Shown: piece after piece, positions 15,901 to 21,486 of the stretch
Layout of the letters: every line of letters begins with the position of its first letter
Position numbering within the stretch: position 1 is the stretch's first letter
Assembly (NCBI GenBank): GCA_021776145.1
Contig: JAJFGM010000760.1
Span: 1 to 21,486, forward strand
Source of the DNA: Kiloniellaceae bacterium
GTDB taxonomy: Bacteria; Pseudomonadota; Alphaproteobacteria; Kiloniellales; Kiloniellaceae
DNA: 21,486 nucleotides
Direction: 5' to 3'
Notes under the pieces: generated by a model
The model's database searches: none
What the model saw: only the letters and a program-made list of their open reading frames with translations
What the model was told of the DNA's origin: nothing
Position numbers and translations under genes: made by a program

Positions 15901-16070
15901 TGTTGGCGGGCGATCACAAGGTTGGTGACGGCGTTCGAGACAGGCAGGAACTGATCAGAAATAATCCGCAGTTCCTGGCCGATCGAATGCAGTTTGCTGA
16001 AGCCGGCCGCGGCGACGGCGAAGGCCAGAATAAGCCCGATCAGAGCGATAATATGGATACGAGCCGCCAT
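12987..16070 (-). CDS. Hybrid sensor histidine kinase with two receiver domains
   Basis: The 1027-aa product starts at ATG 16070 on the minus strand, with an AAGG ribosome site; an in-frame ATG at 16229 would add 53 unconvincing residues. Order: membrane segment (about 5-24), periplasmic helical sensor region (about 25-200), second membrane segment (about 202-225), HAMP, and PAS (about 283-397). Then come a coiled coil, HisKA with His442 in SHEIRTPMNG, and HATPase with GNAIKF, DTGIGL and GGTGLGLAIS. Receiver 1 follows (Asp734 in IIDQMMPGMSG), then receiver 2 (Asp876 in LMDVQMPEMDG), and a low-complexity tail of four-residue repeats. All phosphotransfer residues are present, but no HPt domain is fused, so a separate HPt protein is expected. 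The signal is unknown; no response regulator lies next to it. Confidence 0.93.
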   Translation of the reverse strand: MAARIHIIALIGLILAFAVAAAGFSKLHSIGQELRIISDQFLPVSNAVTNLVIARQHLSNTINAVSRHALRGQRRADHAETQRRLEQEIWESLARFDRELGRAITLAERARKSTEGTTSSLPFADVAADVAELREIHKTNTLVTRRMFEHTESGQQAAGAGFFEQLDTLRNDQEMILTRLAGDVEGLTSASVVRTRQHKQSGLFFVLLISGIGFFVCLVVSIVLARGLTDPFGRLTHCLRQLARGITYTDVPAGGLGRELDEMAQALGVFKREIIQRRGAEKRFRTFLESAPDSIIIINENDEIILINDQAQAMFGYSREELLGQSAEVLMPERLRQDYKRHRAAYIASPDVREVGGKGGLFAVTRDGQEFPIEMCLSPIHTEDGNLVCAIVRDVGQRRAKEKILENREKELEHLAQKLVAARDEAEAANKAKSEFLAIMSHEIRTPMNGVIGMAGLLLDEDLTDDQRHKAEIIRQSGEILLVIINDILDFSKIEAGKLELENEAFDLDAMVDSTLELLTTRAQGKAIELASYVATDVPRALQGDAGRLRQILLNLMGNAIKFTEKGGVSLEIELVKTHDEAAELCFKVTDTGIGLTEDAQDNLFQRFTQADASITRKYGGTGLGLAISKQLSALMGGEIGVESEPGKGSTFWFTARMIVRNQTGDLSTEEAAKLLHGRRVLVVDDNEVNRRIFKRQLTALSIKAEVVASGPEALSQLRCAANSGQAFEAAIIDQMMPGMSGADLAELIRRDADLNSTKLILSSSSGVHLSLESIRQMGIDACLPKPVRQDDILRCLSRFYGADLDERTWVPTKNGTESHKNEISLRVLVAEDNQVNQLFATTLLTNAGHRVDVAGNGIEALEAVKQRPYDVILMDVQMPEMDGLEATRRVRLLGGLASEVPIIALTANAMKGDRERCIQAGMNDYVSKPIDKTDLFDKIQHWGGIEDLPDTAADTPKSNVLEKATGETAGKTAGETAGETMGNTARKDSEAARVGDRAELEDLIGSIDELEQQIETTPGQRVKSEG
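13116..13187. repeat. 12-bp tandem repeat in the histidine kinase gene (about 6 units)
   Basis: Six imperfect 12-bp units run in frame, with unit form GGTCTCGCCAGC on the plus strand. On the coding strand they give LEKA, TGET, AGKT, AGET, AGET and MGNT. Because 12 is a multiple of three, gain or loss of units changes protein length without a frameshift. Confidence 0.85.
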
Positions 16071-16304
16071 ATACCTTGTCCAACCGCCGCTCCCGCCCGC
16101 TCGTCGAACCGCTGCTAAGGAGGCACGATCGATTCCGCCAAAGCGCCGGCTCGTTCGTGACCCTTCCCATCGGTGGGTTCGCAGCCTGTCCGAGCTTGGG
16201 CGGAGAGCAGCAATTTGCGCGAAATCCAACAGGAATTTGCACTATGGCGGGAGACGGTTAATTTTGGCCTACGTTAGAGAGAAATAAATTAGGCGAAATG
16301 CCAG
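16071..16304. other. Intergenic region between MFS transporter and histidine kinase genes
   Basis: The 234 bases between two minus-strand genes contain no convincing coding frame or clear terminator. A T/A-rich part (about 16257-16295) lies just beyond the MFS stop. The histidine kinase promoter probably lies here but could not be placed. Confidence 0.4.
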
Positions 16305-17516
16305 CTATTCCGCGGCCGCCGGCTGGGCGGCGACGCGCCCCACCAGGACCTCGTTTCCAGGTTCCGGGCGGGCCGGGACGTTGAAGGCAAGGAATAGCGA
16401 GACCGCGGCCATGGCGGCGCCGGCGAGAAAGACCAGGGCCGGTGATGCGAGCCACAGGAAGCCGAAAGCGGCCGGAATAACGACGGCGGCGATATGATTG
16501 ATGGTGAAGCCGACGCCGGCCGTCGACGCAATATCGGCGGGGTCGGCGATTTTCTGAAAATAGGTCTTCATGGCGATGGCGAGGGCGAAAAACATATGGT
16601 CGATGACATAGAGTCCGGCGGCCAGGGTCGCATCGTTGACGAAGGCATAGGCGCCAAACACCAGGATGAGACCGCAATACTCAAAAATCAGCGCGCGACG
16701 CTCGCCGATTCGTCCAATCAATCGGCCGATTTTCGGTGCCAACCAAAGATTCAGGCCTGAATTCAAGAGGAACAGAAGCGCGATGTCCTGGGCGTCGTAG
16801 CCGAACTTCTCGACCATCAGAAAACCGGCAAAAACGATGAAGATCTGCCGCCTTGCGCCCGACATGAAGATCATCGCGTAGTAAAGCCAATAGCGCTTGC
16901 GCAACACCATGTGTTTGTTTTGCCGGACCTTTTCCTCGTAGAGCGGAAAAGCTGACCAGCAAACGAGGGCGACGACGGCGGTCAAGCCGCCACCCAGCAG
17001 ATAGACCCACGCAAAATCCAGCTGCAAGAGATCGATCGCCAGCCAGATCATCCCGAAGGTCGCGATCGAGGTAAAAGCCCCGACGGCGATGATTCGGCCC
17101 AGGGCTTCGGGCGCATGTTTGCGGTCGATCCACTGCAGGGACAGCGAGATCTGCACGGTTTCGTAATAATGGTAGCCGATCGACATGACGACGGTCGTCG
17201 CATAGAGCCCCAAGATGGTCGGAAAGTACCCGGTAATCGCGGTGCCGATGCCGAGCAGCAGCAATGAGATATAGGCCAGTTTCTGCTCGCGAACGATCAG
17301 CAGCAAAAAGACCACGCCAAAGGCGAGAAATCCCGGAACTTCGCGCAGGGACTGCAGAATGCCCATTTCGGCGCCGGTAAAGGCGGCGCGCTCGATAGCG
17401 AAGTTGTTGAGCAGGGCCTGCCAGGTGGCAAAGCTCAAGGGCACGGCGCCCGCCATTACGAAAAGCAGCACTTCGGGGCGGCGCAGATCGCCAAGGCGTT
17501 TGCTTGCAAAGTTCAT
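16305..17516 (-). CDS. MFS transporter
   Basis: The 403-aa polytopic membrane protein has about twelve hydrophobic segments and a charged central loop (PLYEEKVRQNKHMVLRKRYW) between the two six-helix halves, the usual MFS layout. The substrate cannot be told from sequence. It is divergently transcribed from an AraC-type regulator gene across 54 bases, so it is a likely target of that regulator, as in other regulator/efflux pairs. The C-terminal tail is Ala/Pro-rich and cytoplasmic. Confidence 0.82.
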   Translation of the reverse strand: MNFASKRLGDLRRPEVLLFVMAGAVPLSFATWQALLNNFAIERAAFTGAEMGILQSLREVPGFLAFGVVFLLLIVREQKLAYISLLLLGIGTAITGYFPTILGLYATTVVMSIGYHYYETVQISLSLQWIDRKHAPEALGRIIAVGAFTSIATFGMIWLAIDLLQLDFAWVYLLGGGLTAVVALVCWSAFPLYEEKVRQNKHMVLRKRYWLYYAMIFMSGARRQIFIVFAGFLMVEKFGYDAQDIALLFLLNSGLNLWLAPKIGRLIGRIGERRALIFEYCGLILVFGAYAFVNDATLAAGLYVIDHMFFALAIAMKTYFQKIADPADIASTAGVGFTINHIAAVVIPAAFGFLWLASPALVFLAGAAMAAVSLFLAFNVPARPEPGNEVLVGRVAAQPAAAE

Positions 17517-17550
17517 GACAGGCTATTTAAGGGCTAGGGGTTTGCCTGTC
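17517..17550. promoter_or_regulatory. Inverted repeat in the MFS/AraC divergent promoter region
   Basis: GACAGGC (17517-17523) and GCCTGTC (17544-17550) form a perfect seven-base inverted repeat separated by twenty bases. It fills most of the 54-base gap and abuts the MFS start codon. Position suggests an operator for the AraC-type regulator; no promoter elements were assigned with confidence. Confidence 0.5.
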
Positions 17551-17570
17551 TTACGCTAAACTGCCAATAG

Positions 17571-18365
17571 ATGTCGAGAAACAGACAAACGCTCGCCAGC
17601 GACCATCCAGGCGACCTTCTCGATGCGCGGCGACCCATCGTCAGTGTGTCGCATGAAGCCGTGCAGGGGCACCAGTTTCATTGGCACCGGCACCGTCGCG
17701 CCCAACTGGTTCTCGCCAGCCGCGGCGTGGTCACCGTCAAGACCGACGACGGTACCTGGGTGGTGCCGCCGCAGCAAGCCGTTTGGGTCCCTGCCGGGGT
17801 CGAACATGCCGTCGAGTGGCCGGGATTGCTGACACTGCGCTCGCTTTACGTCGATCCCAGTGCCTGCGATCGGATGCCGCCGTCCTGTTGCGTGTTCACC
17901 GTGCCCGCCCTGTTGCGCGAACTTGTCTTGCGCGCCTCCAGCCTTGGCAACGACTACGCACTGGACGGGGCCGAGGCGCGTTTGATGGCGGTGATACCCG
18001 ACGAACTGCGCCGCTTGACGCCGGAACCGCTGCACTTGCCGCTGCCCCAGGACCCGCGCCTCTGCGCCGTCACCGACGCCCTGATGGCCGATCCGGGAAA
18101 TGATCGCGCCTTGGGCGACTGGGCGCGTGCCGCCGGCGCCAGCGAACGAACATTGGCGCGGCTGTTTCGCAGACAGACCGGTCTGACATTTGGTCTGTGG
18201 CGCCAACGCTTGCGGCTGCTGGCGGCTGTTTCGCGCCTTGCCGAAGGACAGCCCGTGACGACGGTCGCTTATGATTTGGGTTACGGCAGCCCCAGCGCCT
18301 TCATTTCCATGTTTCGCCGCACTCTGGGGCAGACGCCGGGGCGCTATTTATCGCCTCCGAATTGA
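17571..18365 (+). CDS. AraC family transcriptional regulator (cupin sensor domain)
   Basis: The 264-aa protein has an N-terminal cupin-type AraC binding domain (HQFHWHRHRRAQLVL, then VVPPQQAVWVPAGVEH) and a C-terminal double helix-turn-helix at about 165-260 (LGDWARAAGASERTLARLFR and VTTVAYDLGYGSPSAFISMFRR, ending TPGRYL). This architecture matches small-molecule-responsive regulators that sit beside and control an efflux gene, such as NimR. It starts at ATG 17571 with no strong ribosome site and is divergent from the MFS gene. The ligand is unknown. Confidence 0.88.
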   Translation: MSRNRQTLASDHPGDLLDARRPIVSVSHEAVQGHQFHWHRHRRAQLVLASRGVVTVKTDDGTWVVPPQQAVWVPAGVEHAVEWPGLLTLRSLYVDPSACDRMPPSCCVFTVPALLRELVLRASSLGNDYALDGAEARLMAVIPDELRRLTPEPLHLPLPQDPRLCAVTDALMADPGNDRALGDWARAAGASERTLARLFRRQTGLTFGLWRQRLRLLAAVSRLAEGQPVTTVAYDLGYGSPSAFISMFRRTLGQTPGRYLSPPN

Positions 18366-18393
18366 AAGCGAGTCCAACTTATCGCAGGCTGTT

Positions 18394-18536
18394 CTAGAGC
18401 AATATCCGATCAGGTTGAACCCCAAAGGTTCAACCTGATCGGATCACAATTGCTCTACACATTAACGAGTTAGAGTGTCTATATCCGTTCACTTTGATCG
18501 CTAAAAGCGATTCCAAGTGAACGGATGAAGCTCTAG
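18394..18536. repeat. Composite palindromic intergenic repeat (two hairpins)
   Basis: The 143-base element is bounded by CTAGAGC (18394-18400) and GCTCTAG (18530-18536). The left half has a perfect 18-bp stem, ATCCGATCAGGTTGAACC (18404-18421) with its complement at 18427-18444 around CCAAA. This is framed by TAGAGCAAT (18395-18403) with ATTGCTCTA (18449-18457). The right half pairs ATCCGTTCACTT (18483-18494) with AAGTGAACGGAT (18515-18526) and ATCGCT (18497-18502) with AGCGAT (18506-18511), framed by TAGAG (18471-18475) with CTCTA (18531-18535). Similar palindromes bounded by TAGAGC are dispersed in alphaproteobacterial genomes. It lies between two convergent genes and could end transcripts from both sides. 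Confidence 0.85.
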
Positions 18537-18549
18537 CGGCATCCAGTCG

Positions 18550-19368
18550 TCAGGCCGCATTGCCCAATCTCAGGAAGTAGGACAGCGGCAGTTGCGCGTT
18601 CTGATTTTCCAGATGTGGCCAGGTGCCGATGTTGTGGGCGAACTCCTCGAACTCGCGCAGCTCCAGGCTGGCGCTGCGCGCGGCCATGAAAATATCGCTG
18701 AACTTGTGGAAGAAACACAGGCTCGGTGCGGCCTTGTAGGTGGTGTTGCCGTAATAGTCGAGGCCGGTCTCCTCGACCCACGGCTCCTCGCGAAAGTAGG
18801 AAAGGAACAGCCGCGCCGGGTCTTGCGTCGGGTCTTCCGTTGCCATGTTGAGAATGGGATGGTCCTCGTATATCGCCAGTTGTCCGCCGCGCCGCAACAA
18901 ACCGGCGGCGACCGCGAAAAAGGCCTCGAGGTCCGGCATCCAGCACAGCACGCCGATGGTGATAACGGCGAGATCGAAGGCGCCGCGAAGATCGTCCGGC
19001 AGATCGTAGATATCGCGGCAGAGGAACTCGCAATCGATCCCGCCCGCCGCCGCCAGCTCGTCAGCCTGGGCGAGGAAAGCCGCGGACTGGTCGATGCCCA
19101 GGCATCTGGCGGCGCCGAGGTTCTTGATCGAGAGAATTTCGCGACCGTTATTGCAACAGACCTGAACGACGTCCTTGTCCTCGAGGCCGAGCGCCAGCAA
19201 GCGTCCGGTCAAGGTCTCGTCGAGGCAGGAATGTCCGGGCCGGGCAAAACCGGCGAGGTGCGCGGCGTACTGCGCGTTCGCCCGGTGATAGGGCGCGGCC
19301 TCGTCCCAGGCCACGCGGTTGCTCGCGGTAATTTCACGCACCGAGCTTGAATTCTTATCTTCAACCAT
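18550..19368 (-). CDS. Class I SAM-dependent methyltransferase
   Basis: The 272-aa product starts at ATG 19368; the frame is open further upstream but runs into the divergent DUF924 gene. The Rossmann-type SAM fold shows motif I as VVQVCCNNGREI (Cys replacing the usual Gly, a known variant), an acidic residue after strand 2 (CLGIDQSAAFL), CRDIYDLP, and FDLAVITIGVLCWMPDLEAFF as motif IV and the following helix. LLRRGGQLAIYEDHP follows as strand 5. The C-terminal part (YYGNTTYKAAPSLCFFHKFSDIF and HNIGTWPHLENQ) is specific to the subfamily. The substrate is unknown; no pathway genes adjoin it. Confidence 0.82.
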   Translation of the reverse strand: MVEDKNSSSVREITASNRVAWDEAAPYHRANAQYAAHLAGFARPGHSCLDETLTGRLLALGLEDKDVVQVCCNNGREILSIKNLGAARCLGIDQSAAFLAQADELAAAGGIDCEFLCRDIYDLPDDLRGAFDLAVITIGVLCWMPDLEAFFAVAAGLLRRGGQLAIYEDHPILNMATEDPTQDPARLFLSYFREEPWVEETGLDYYGNTTYKAAPSLCFFHKFSDIFMAARSASLELREFEEFAHNIGTWPHLENQNAQLPLSYFLRLGNAA

Positions 19369-19437
19369 GCTCTGCTCTCGTTTACCTGTCGACCCGCCCA
19401 CGACCCAGATTAACGCGCGACACGGGGCCCGGCAAAG

Positions 19438-20064
19438 ATGGCGGCGCCGAGAAAGCGAAGCGGAGGTCCCGTGCGGCAGACTTCTTCCCCAATAGCCATA
19501 GATCCCCTTGGCGCCCGCGAAACCGCCATAGATGCGGTTCTCGCGTTCTGGTTCGGGCCCGGCATGGACGAACGCTGGTTCGTCAAGGACGCCGCCTTCG
19601 ACGAGCTGGTGAAAATCACCCATGGCGCGGCGCACGACGCCGCCGTTGCCGGTCGCCTCGAGGCCTGGGCCGATAGCGGCCGCGGATGCCTGGCCCTGGT
19701 CCTGCTGCTCGACCAGGTGCCACGCAACATCTATCGCGACGACCCGCGCGCCTTCGCCAGCGACGCGCAGGCGCGGCAGATGACGCGGCGCGCCCTTCAG
19801 CGCGGCGACGACACCGGGTTGTCGCAGGTCGAACGCTGTTTTCTCTACCTGCCGCTCGAGCACAGCGAATCGCTTGCCGATCAACAGCGTTGTTGTGCCC
19901 TGATGGCCGGTCTGGACGATAACCCGGGCTGGTTCGACTATGCCGTACGGCACCGCGACGTCATTGTCCGCTTCGGCCGTTTCCCGCATCGCAATGCGGC
20001 GCTCGGGCGCGCCAGCACGCCCGAGGAGATTGAATTTCTGAAAGATCCCGACGCCTCGTTCTAA
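19438..20064 (+). CDS. DUF924 family protein
   Basis: The 208-aa protein starts at ATG 19438. The family pattern is clear: AVLAFWFGPGMDERWF, FDELV, LEAWADSGRGCLALVLLLDQVPRNIYRDDPRAFASDAQAR, CFLYLPLEHSESLADQ, RHRDVIVRFGRFPHRNAALGR. DUF924 proteins are small all-helical, TPR-like cytoplasmic proteins common in proteobacteria with no established role. The first twenty residues are not conserved and a later start (for example GTG 19471) is possible. It is divergent from the methyltransferase (69-base gap) and convergent with the next gene (15-base gap). Confidence 0.85.
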   Translation: MAAPRKRSGGPVRQTSSPIAIDPLGARETAIDAVLAFWFGPGMDERWFVKDAAFDELVKITHGAAHDAAVAGRLEAWADSGRGCLALVLLLDQVPRNIYRDDPRAFASDAQARQMTRRALQRGDDTGLSQVERCFLYLPLEHSESLADQQRCCALMAGLDDNPGWFDYAVRHRDVIVRFGRFPHRNAALGRASTPEEIEFLKDPDASF

Positions 20065-20079
20065 AACCCGGCTTTTCCT

Positions 20080-21051
20080 TCACCCGCGGCCGTGTGGCCG
20101 CGTGAAGTCGACGTCCGGGCCGAGCGGAACGACGCCGGTCGGGTTGATGCTCTCGTGGCTAGCGTAGTAGTGCTGCTTGATGTGGTGCAGGTCGACGGTC
20201 TCGGCGATACCGGGCACTTGATAGAGCTCGCGCGTGTAACCCCAGAGGTTGGGGAGATCGATCAGCCGGTTGCGATTGCACTTGAAGTGGCCGACATAGA
20301 CCGGGTCGAAGCGCAGCAGGGTGGTGAAGAGTCGCCAATCGGCTTCGGTGATCCGCTCGCCGGTCAGGTAGCGTTGCCGTGACAGGCGTTCATCCAACCA
20401 GTCCAGGGTGTCGAAAAGGGCCTCGTAGGCCGCCTCGTAAGAGGCTTGCGACGTCGCGAAGCCGGCCTTGTAGACACCGTTGTTGACGTCGTCGTAGATG
20501 CGCTTGTTGACGGCGTCGATCGCCTCGCGCAGGTCGTGCGGATAAAGGTCGGGGCCGGGCACGGCAAGATCCGCGAAGGCCGAATTGAACATGCGGATGA
20601 TCTCGGCCGACTCGTTGCTGACGATGGTCTGGCGCTGCTTGTCCCAAAGAACGGGCACCGTGACGCGTCCGCTATAGCGCGGGTCGGCGCGGCTGTAGAC
20701 CTCGTGCAGGCGGGCCTCGCCATTCAGCCCGCTTGGCGTCGCGCCGTCGGCCTCTTCGAACTTCCAGCCTTGCGCGCCCATGTGCCAATGCACGACAGAG
20801 ACCGAGATCAGCTCCCGCAGTCCCTTGAGGCTGCGGAAAATCAGCGTGCGGTGCGCCCAGGGGCAGGCGAGCGAGACATAGAGATGGTAGCGCCCGGCCT
20901 CGGCCGAGAAGCCGTCGCCGCCGCTCGGTCCGACCGTACCGTCCGGCGTGATCCAGTTGCGAAAGGCGCTGTCCCGGCGCACGAAGCGTCCGCCGGTCTC
21001 TTCGGTGTCGTACCAGCGGTCTTGCCATTGTCCGTCGACAAGCAGTCCCAT
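20080..21051 (-). CDS. yqjG: Glutathionyl-hydroquinone reductase (YqjG/ECM4-type GST)
   Basis: The 323-aa product starts at ATG 21051. It is a Xi-class glutathione transferase: thioredoxin-fold part with the catalytic Cys63 in SLACPWAHR, followed by TVPVLWDKQ and VSNESAEIIRMFN that bind glutathione, then the helical domain with ERLSRQRYLTGERITEADWRLF and YVGHFKCNRNRL. Cys63 has the same number as in E. coli YqjG. Such enzymes reduce glutathionyl-hydroquinones (EC 1.8.5.7), yielding hydroquinone and glutathione disulfide, in the cytoplasm. The last codons contain a perfect hairpin (CGCGGCC 20085-20091 with GGCCGCG 20096-20102), without a T-run on either strand. Confidence 0.92.
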   Translation of the reverse strand: MGLLVDGQWQDRWYDTEETGGRFVRRDSAFRNWITPDGTVGPSGGDGFSAEAGRYHLYVSLACPWAHRTLIFRSLKGLRELISVSVVHWHMGAQGWKFEEADGATPSGLNGEARLHEVYSRADPRYSGRVTVPVLWDKQRQTIVSNESAEIIRMFNSAFADLAVPGPDLYPHDLREAIDAVNKRIYDDVNNGVYKAGFATSQASYEAAYEALFDTLDWLDERLSRQRYLTGERITEADWRLFTTLLRFDPVYVGHFKCNRNRLIDLPNLWGYTRELYQVPGIAETVDLHHIKQHYYASHESINPTGVVPLGPDVDFTRPHGRG

Positions 21052-21431
21052 CGTCGTTCTCCAGAACGATTATCGTCAGCCACGGTCAGCCCTGGCGGCA
21101 AGCCCGCCGGGCGGCGACTCCACGGTCATATTACACGCGCGGCAGGCCGGGGTCTTGTTGCCATGGTTCGACGGCCCGAGGGCCAATGAGATGAAAAGAC
21201 TTGGCATTTCCGCGTGGCCTGTGATATCGGGAAGACGATTGTGATCAATCTCCGGATGGCCAGGAATGCCAGCTGCAAGGAAATTGCGACGACGAAGGTC
21301 CTGAAAGACCGCGATCTTGACGATCGCGGCGAGATCTTGCGCGCGCCCAATTTCCTCCAATCGCCCCAGGCTCGATCATCGCCCCACGGAAGGGGGCTCG
21401 AGTTTTCGGCGGCCAGCGAACCGGAGTTAGC
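21052..21431. other. 380-base stretch without a convincing gene
   Basis: Open frames exist on both strands (for example 21076-21360 on the minus strand and one from GTG 21241 on the plus strand), but none shows a recognisable family pattern or ribosome site. The only clear structure is a hairpin of eight pairs, CCGCGATC (21309-21316) with GATCGCGG (21322-21329) around a five-base loop, not followed by a T-run. The promoter of the yqjG gene and that of the gene at 21432 should lie here. Confidence 0.4.
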
Positions 21432-21486
21432 ATGTCATTCCAAATCCTCCCCGAACGGCCCGAAGATGCCGGCTTCAACGAACCCT
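21432..21486 (+). CDS. Probable N-acetyltransferase (GNAT), N-terminal fragment cut by window end
   Basis: ATG 21432 has a well-spaced GGAG site (21423-21426) and opens a frame running off the window, with 18 visible residues, MSFQILPERPEDAGFNEP. The pattern strand-then-RPEDA is typical of the first beta strand and loop of GNAT acetyltransferases, but this is too little to be certain. Confidence 0.45.
   Translation, partial: MSFQILPERPEDAGFNEP

Noticed and set aside
19369..19989. N-terminal extension of the methyltransferase frame upstream of 19368
   Set aside because: The extension is antisense to the DUF924 gene, and the normal methyltransferase N-terminus starts at the ATG at 19368.
21160..21180. 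GGTTCGA similar to a tRNA T-loop
   Set aside because: No acceptor, D or anticodon stems can be formed around it.
21076..21360. 94-codon minus-strand frame in the gap after yqjG
   Set aside because: No ribosome site or family pattern was recognised; it may be chance or decayed sequence.

Overview
This GC-rich window looks like the chromosome of an alphaproteobacterium. The evidence is protein character, a composite palindromic intergenic repeat of the CTAGAGC...GCTCTAG kind common in that class, and overlapping ABC-transporter gene order; the exact genus cannot be told. No tRNA, rRNA, CRISPR array, prophage or complete insertion sequence was seen.

Region 1 (1-11146, all + strand) is a short-chain amide utilisation locus. 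It starts with the 3' part of amiC (amide sensor) and amiR (ANTAR-domain RNA-binding antiterminator). Then comes a 226-base leader that contains two hairpins, each with a six-base loop having A at position 1 and G at position 4. The 3' arm of the second hairpin overlaps the 5' arm of an intrinsic terminator: the layout expected of an ANTAR antitermination switch. Behind the switch lie five genes of a UrtABCDE-type ABC importer (Tat-exported binding protein, two permeases, two ATPases), then amiE (aliphatic amidase with Glu59/Lys134/Cys166), and a CbbQ/NorQ-type MoxR AAA+ ATPase with its CbbO/NorD-type VWA partner. The model: amide relieves AmiC inhibition of AmiR, AmiR stabilises the antiterminator hairpins, and the importer and amidase are made so that amide can be taken up and split to carboxylate and ammonium. 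The MoxR/VWA pair is an unexplained addition.

Region 2 (11418-12979, + strand) holds a DUF2333 membrane-anchored protein and a small 2OG-Fe(II) oxygenase, preceded by a probable terminator. Region 3 (12987-17516, - strand) holds a double-receiver hybrid histidine kinase with a 12-bp tandem repeat in its C-terminal coding region, and an MFS transporter. The MFS gene is divergent from an AraC-type regulator (17571-18365) across a 54-bp gap with a perfect inverted repeat.

Region 4 (18366-21486) has a 143-bp composite palindromic repeat, a class I methyltransferase (-), a DUF924 protein (+), a YqjG-type glutathionyl-hydroquinone reductase (-), a 380-base stretch without a convincing gene, and the first codons of a probable GNAT acetyltransferase cut by the window end.
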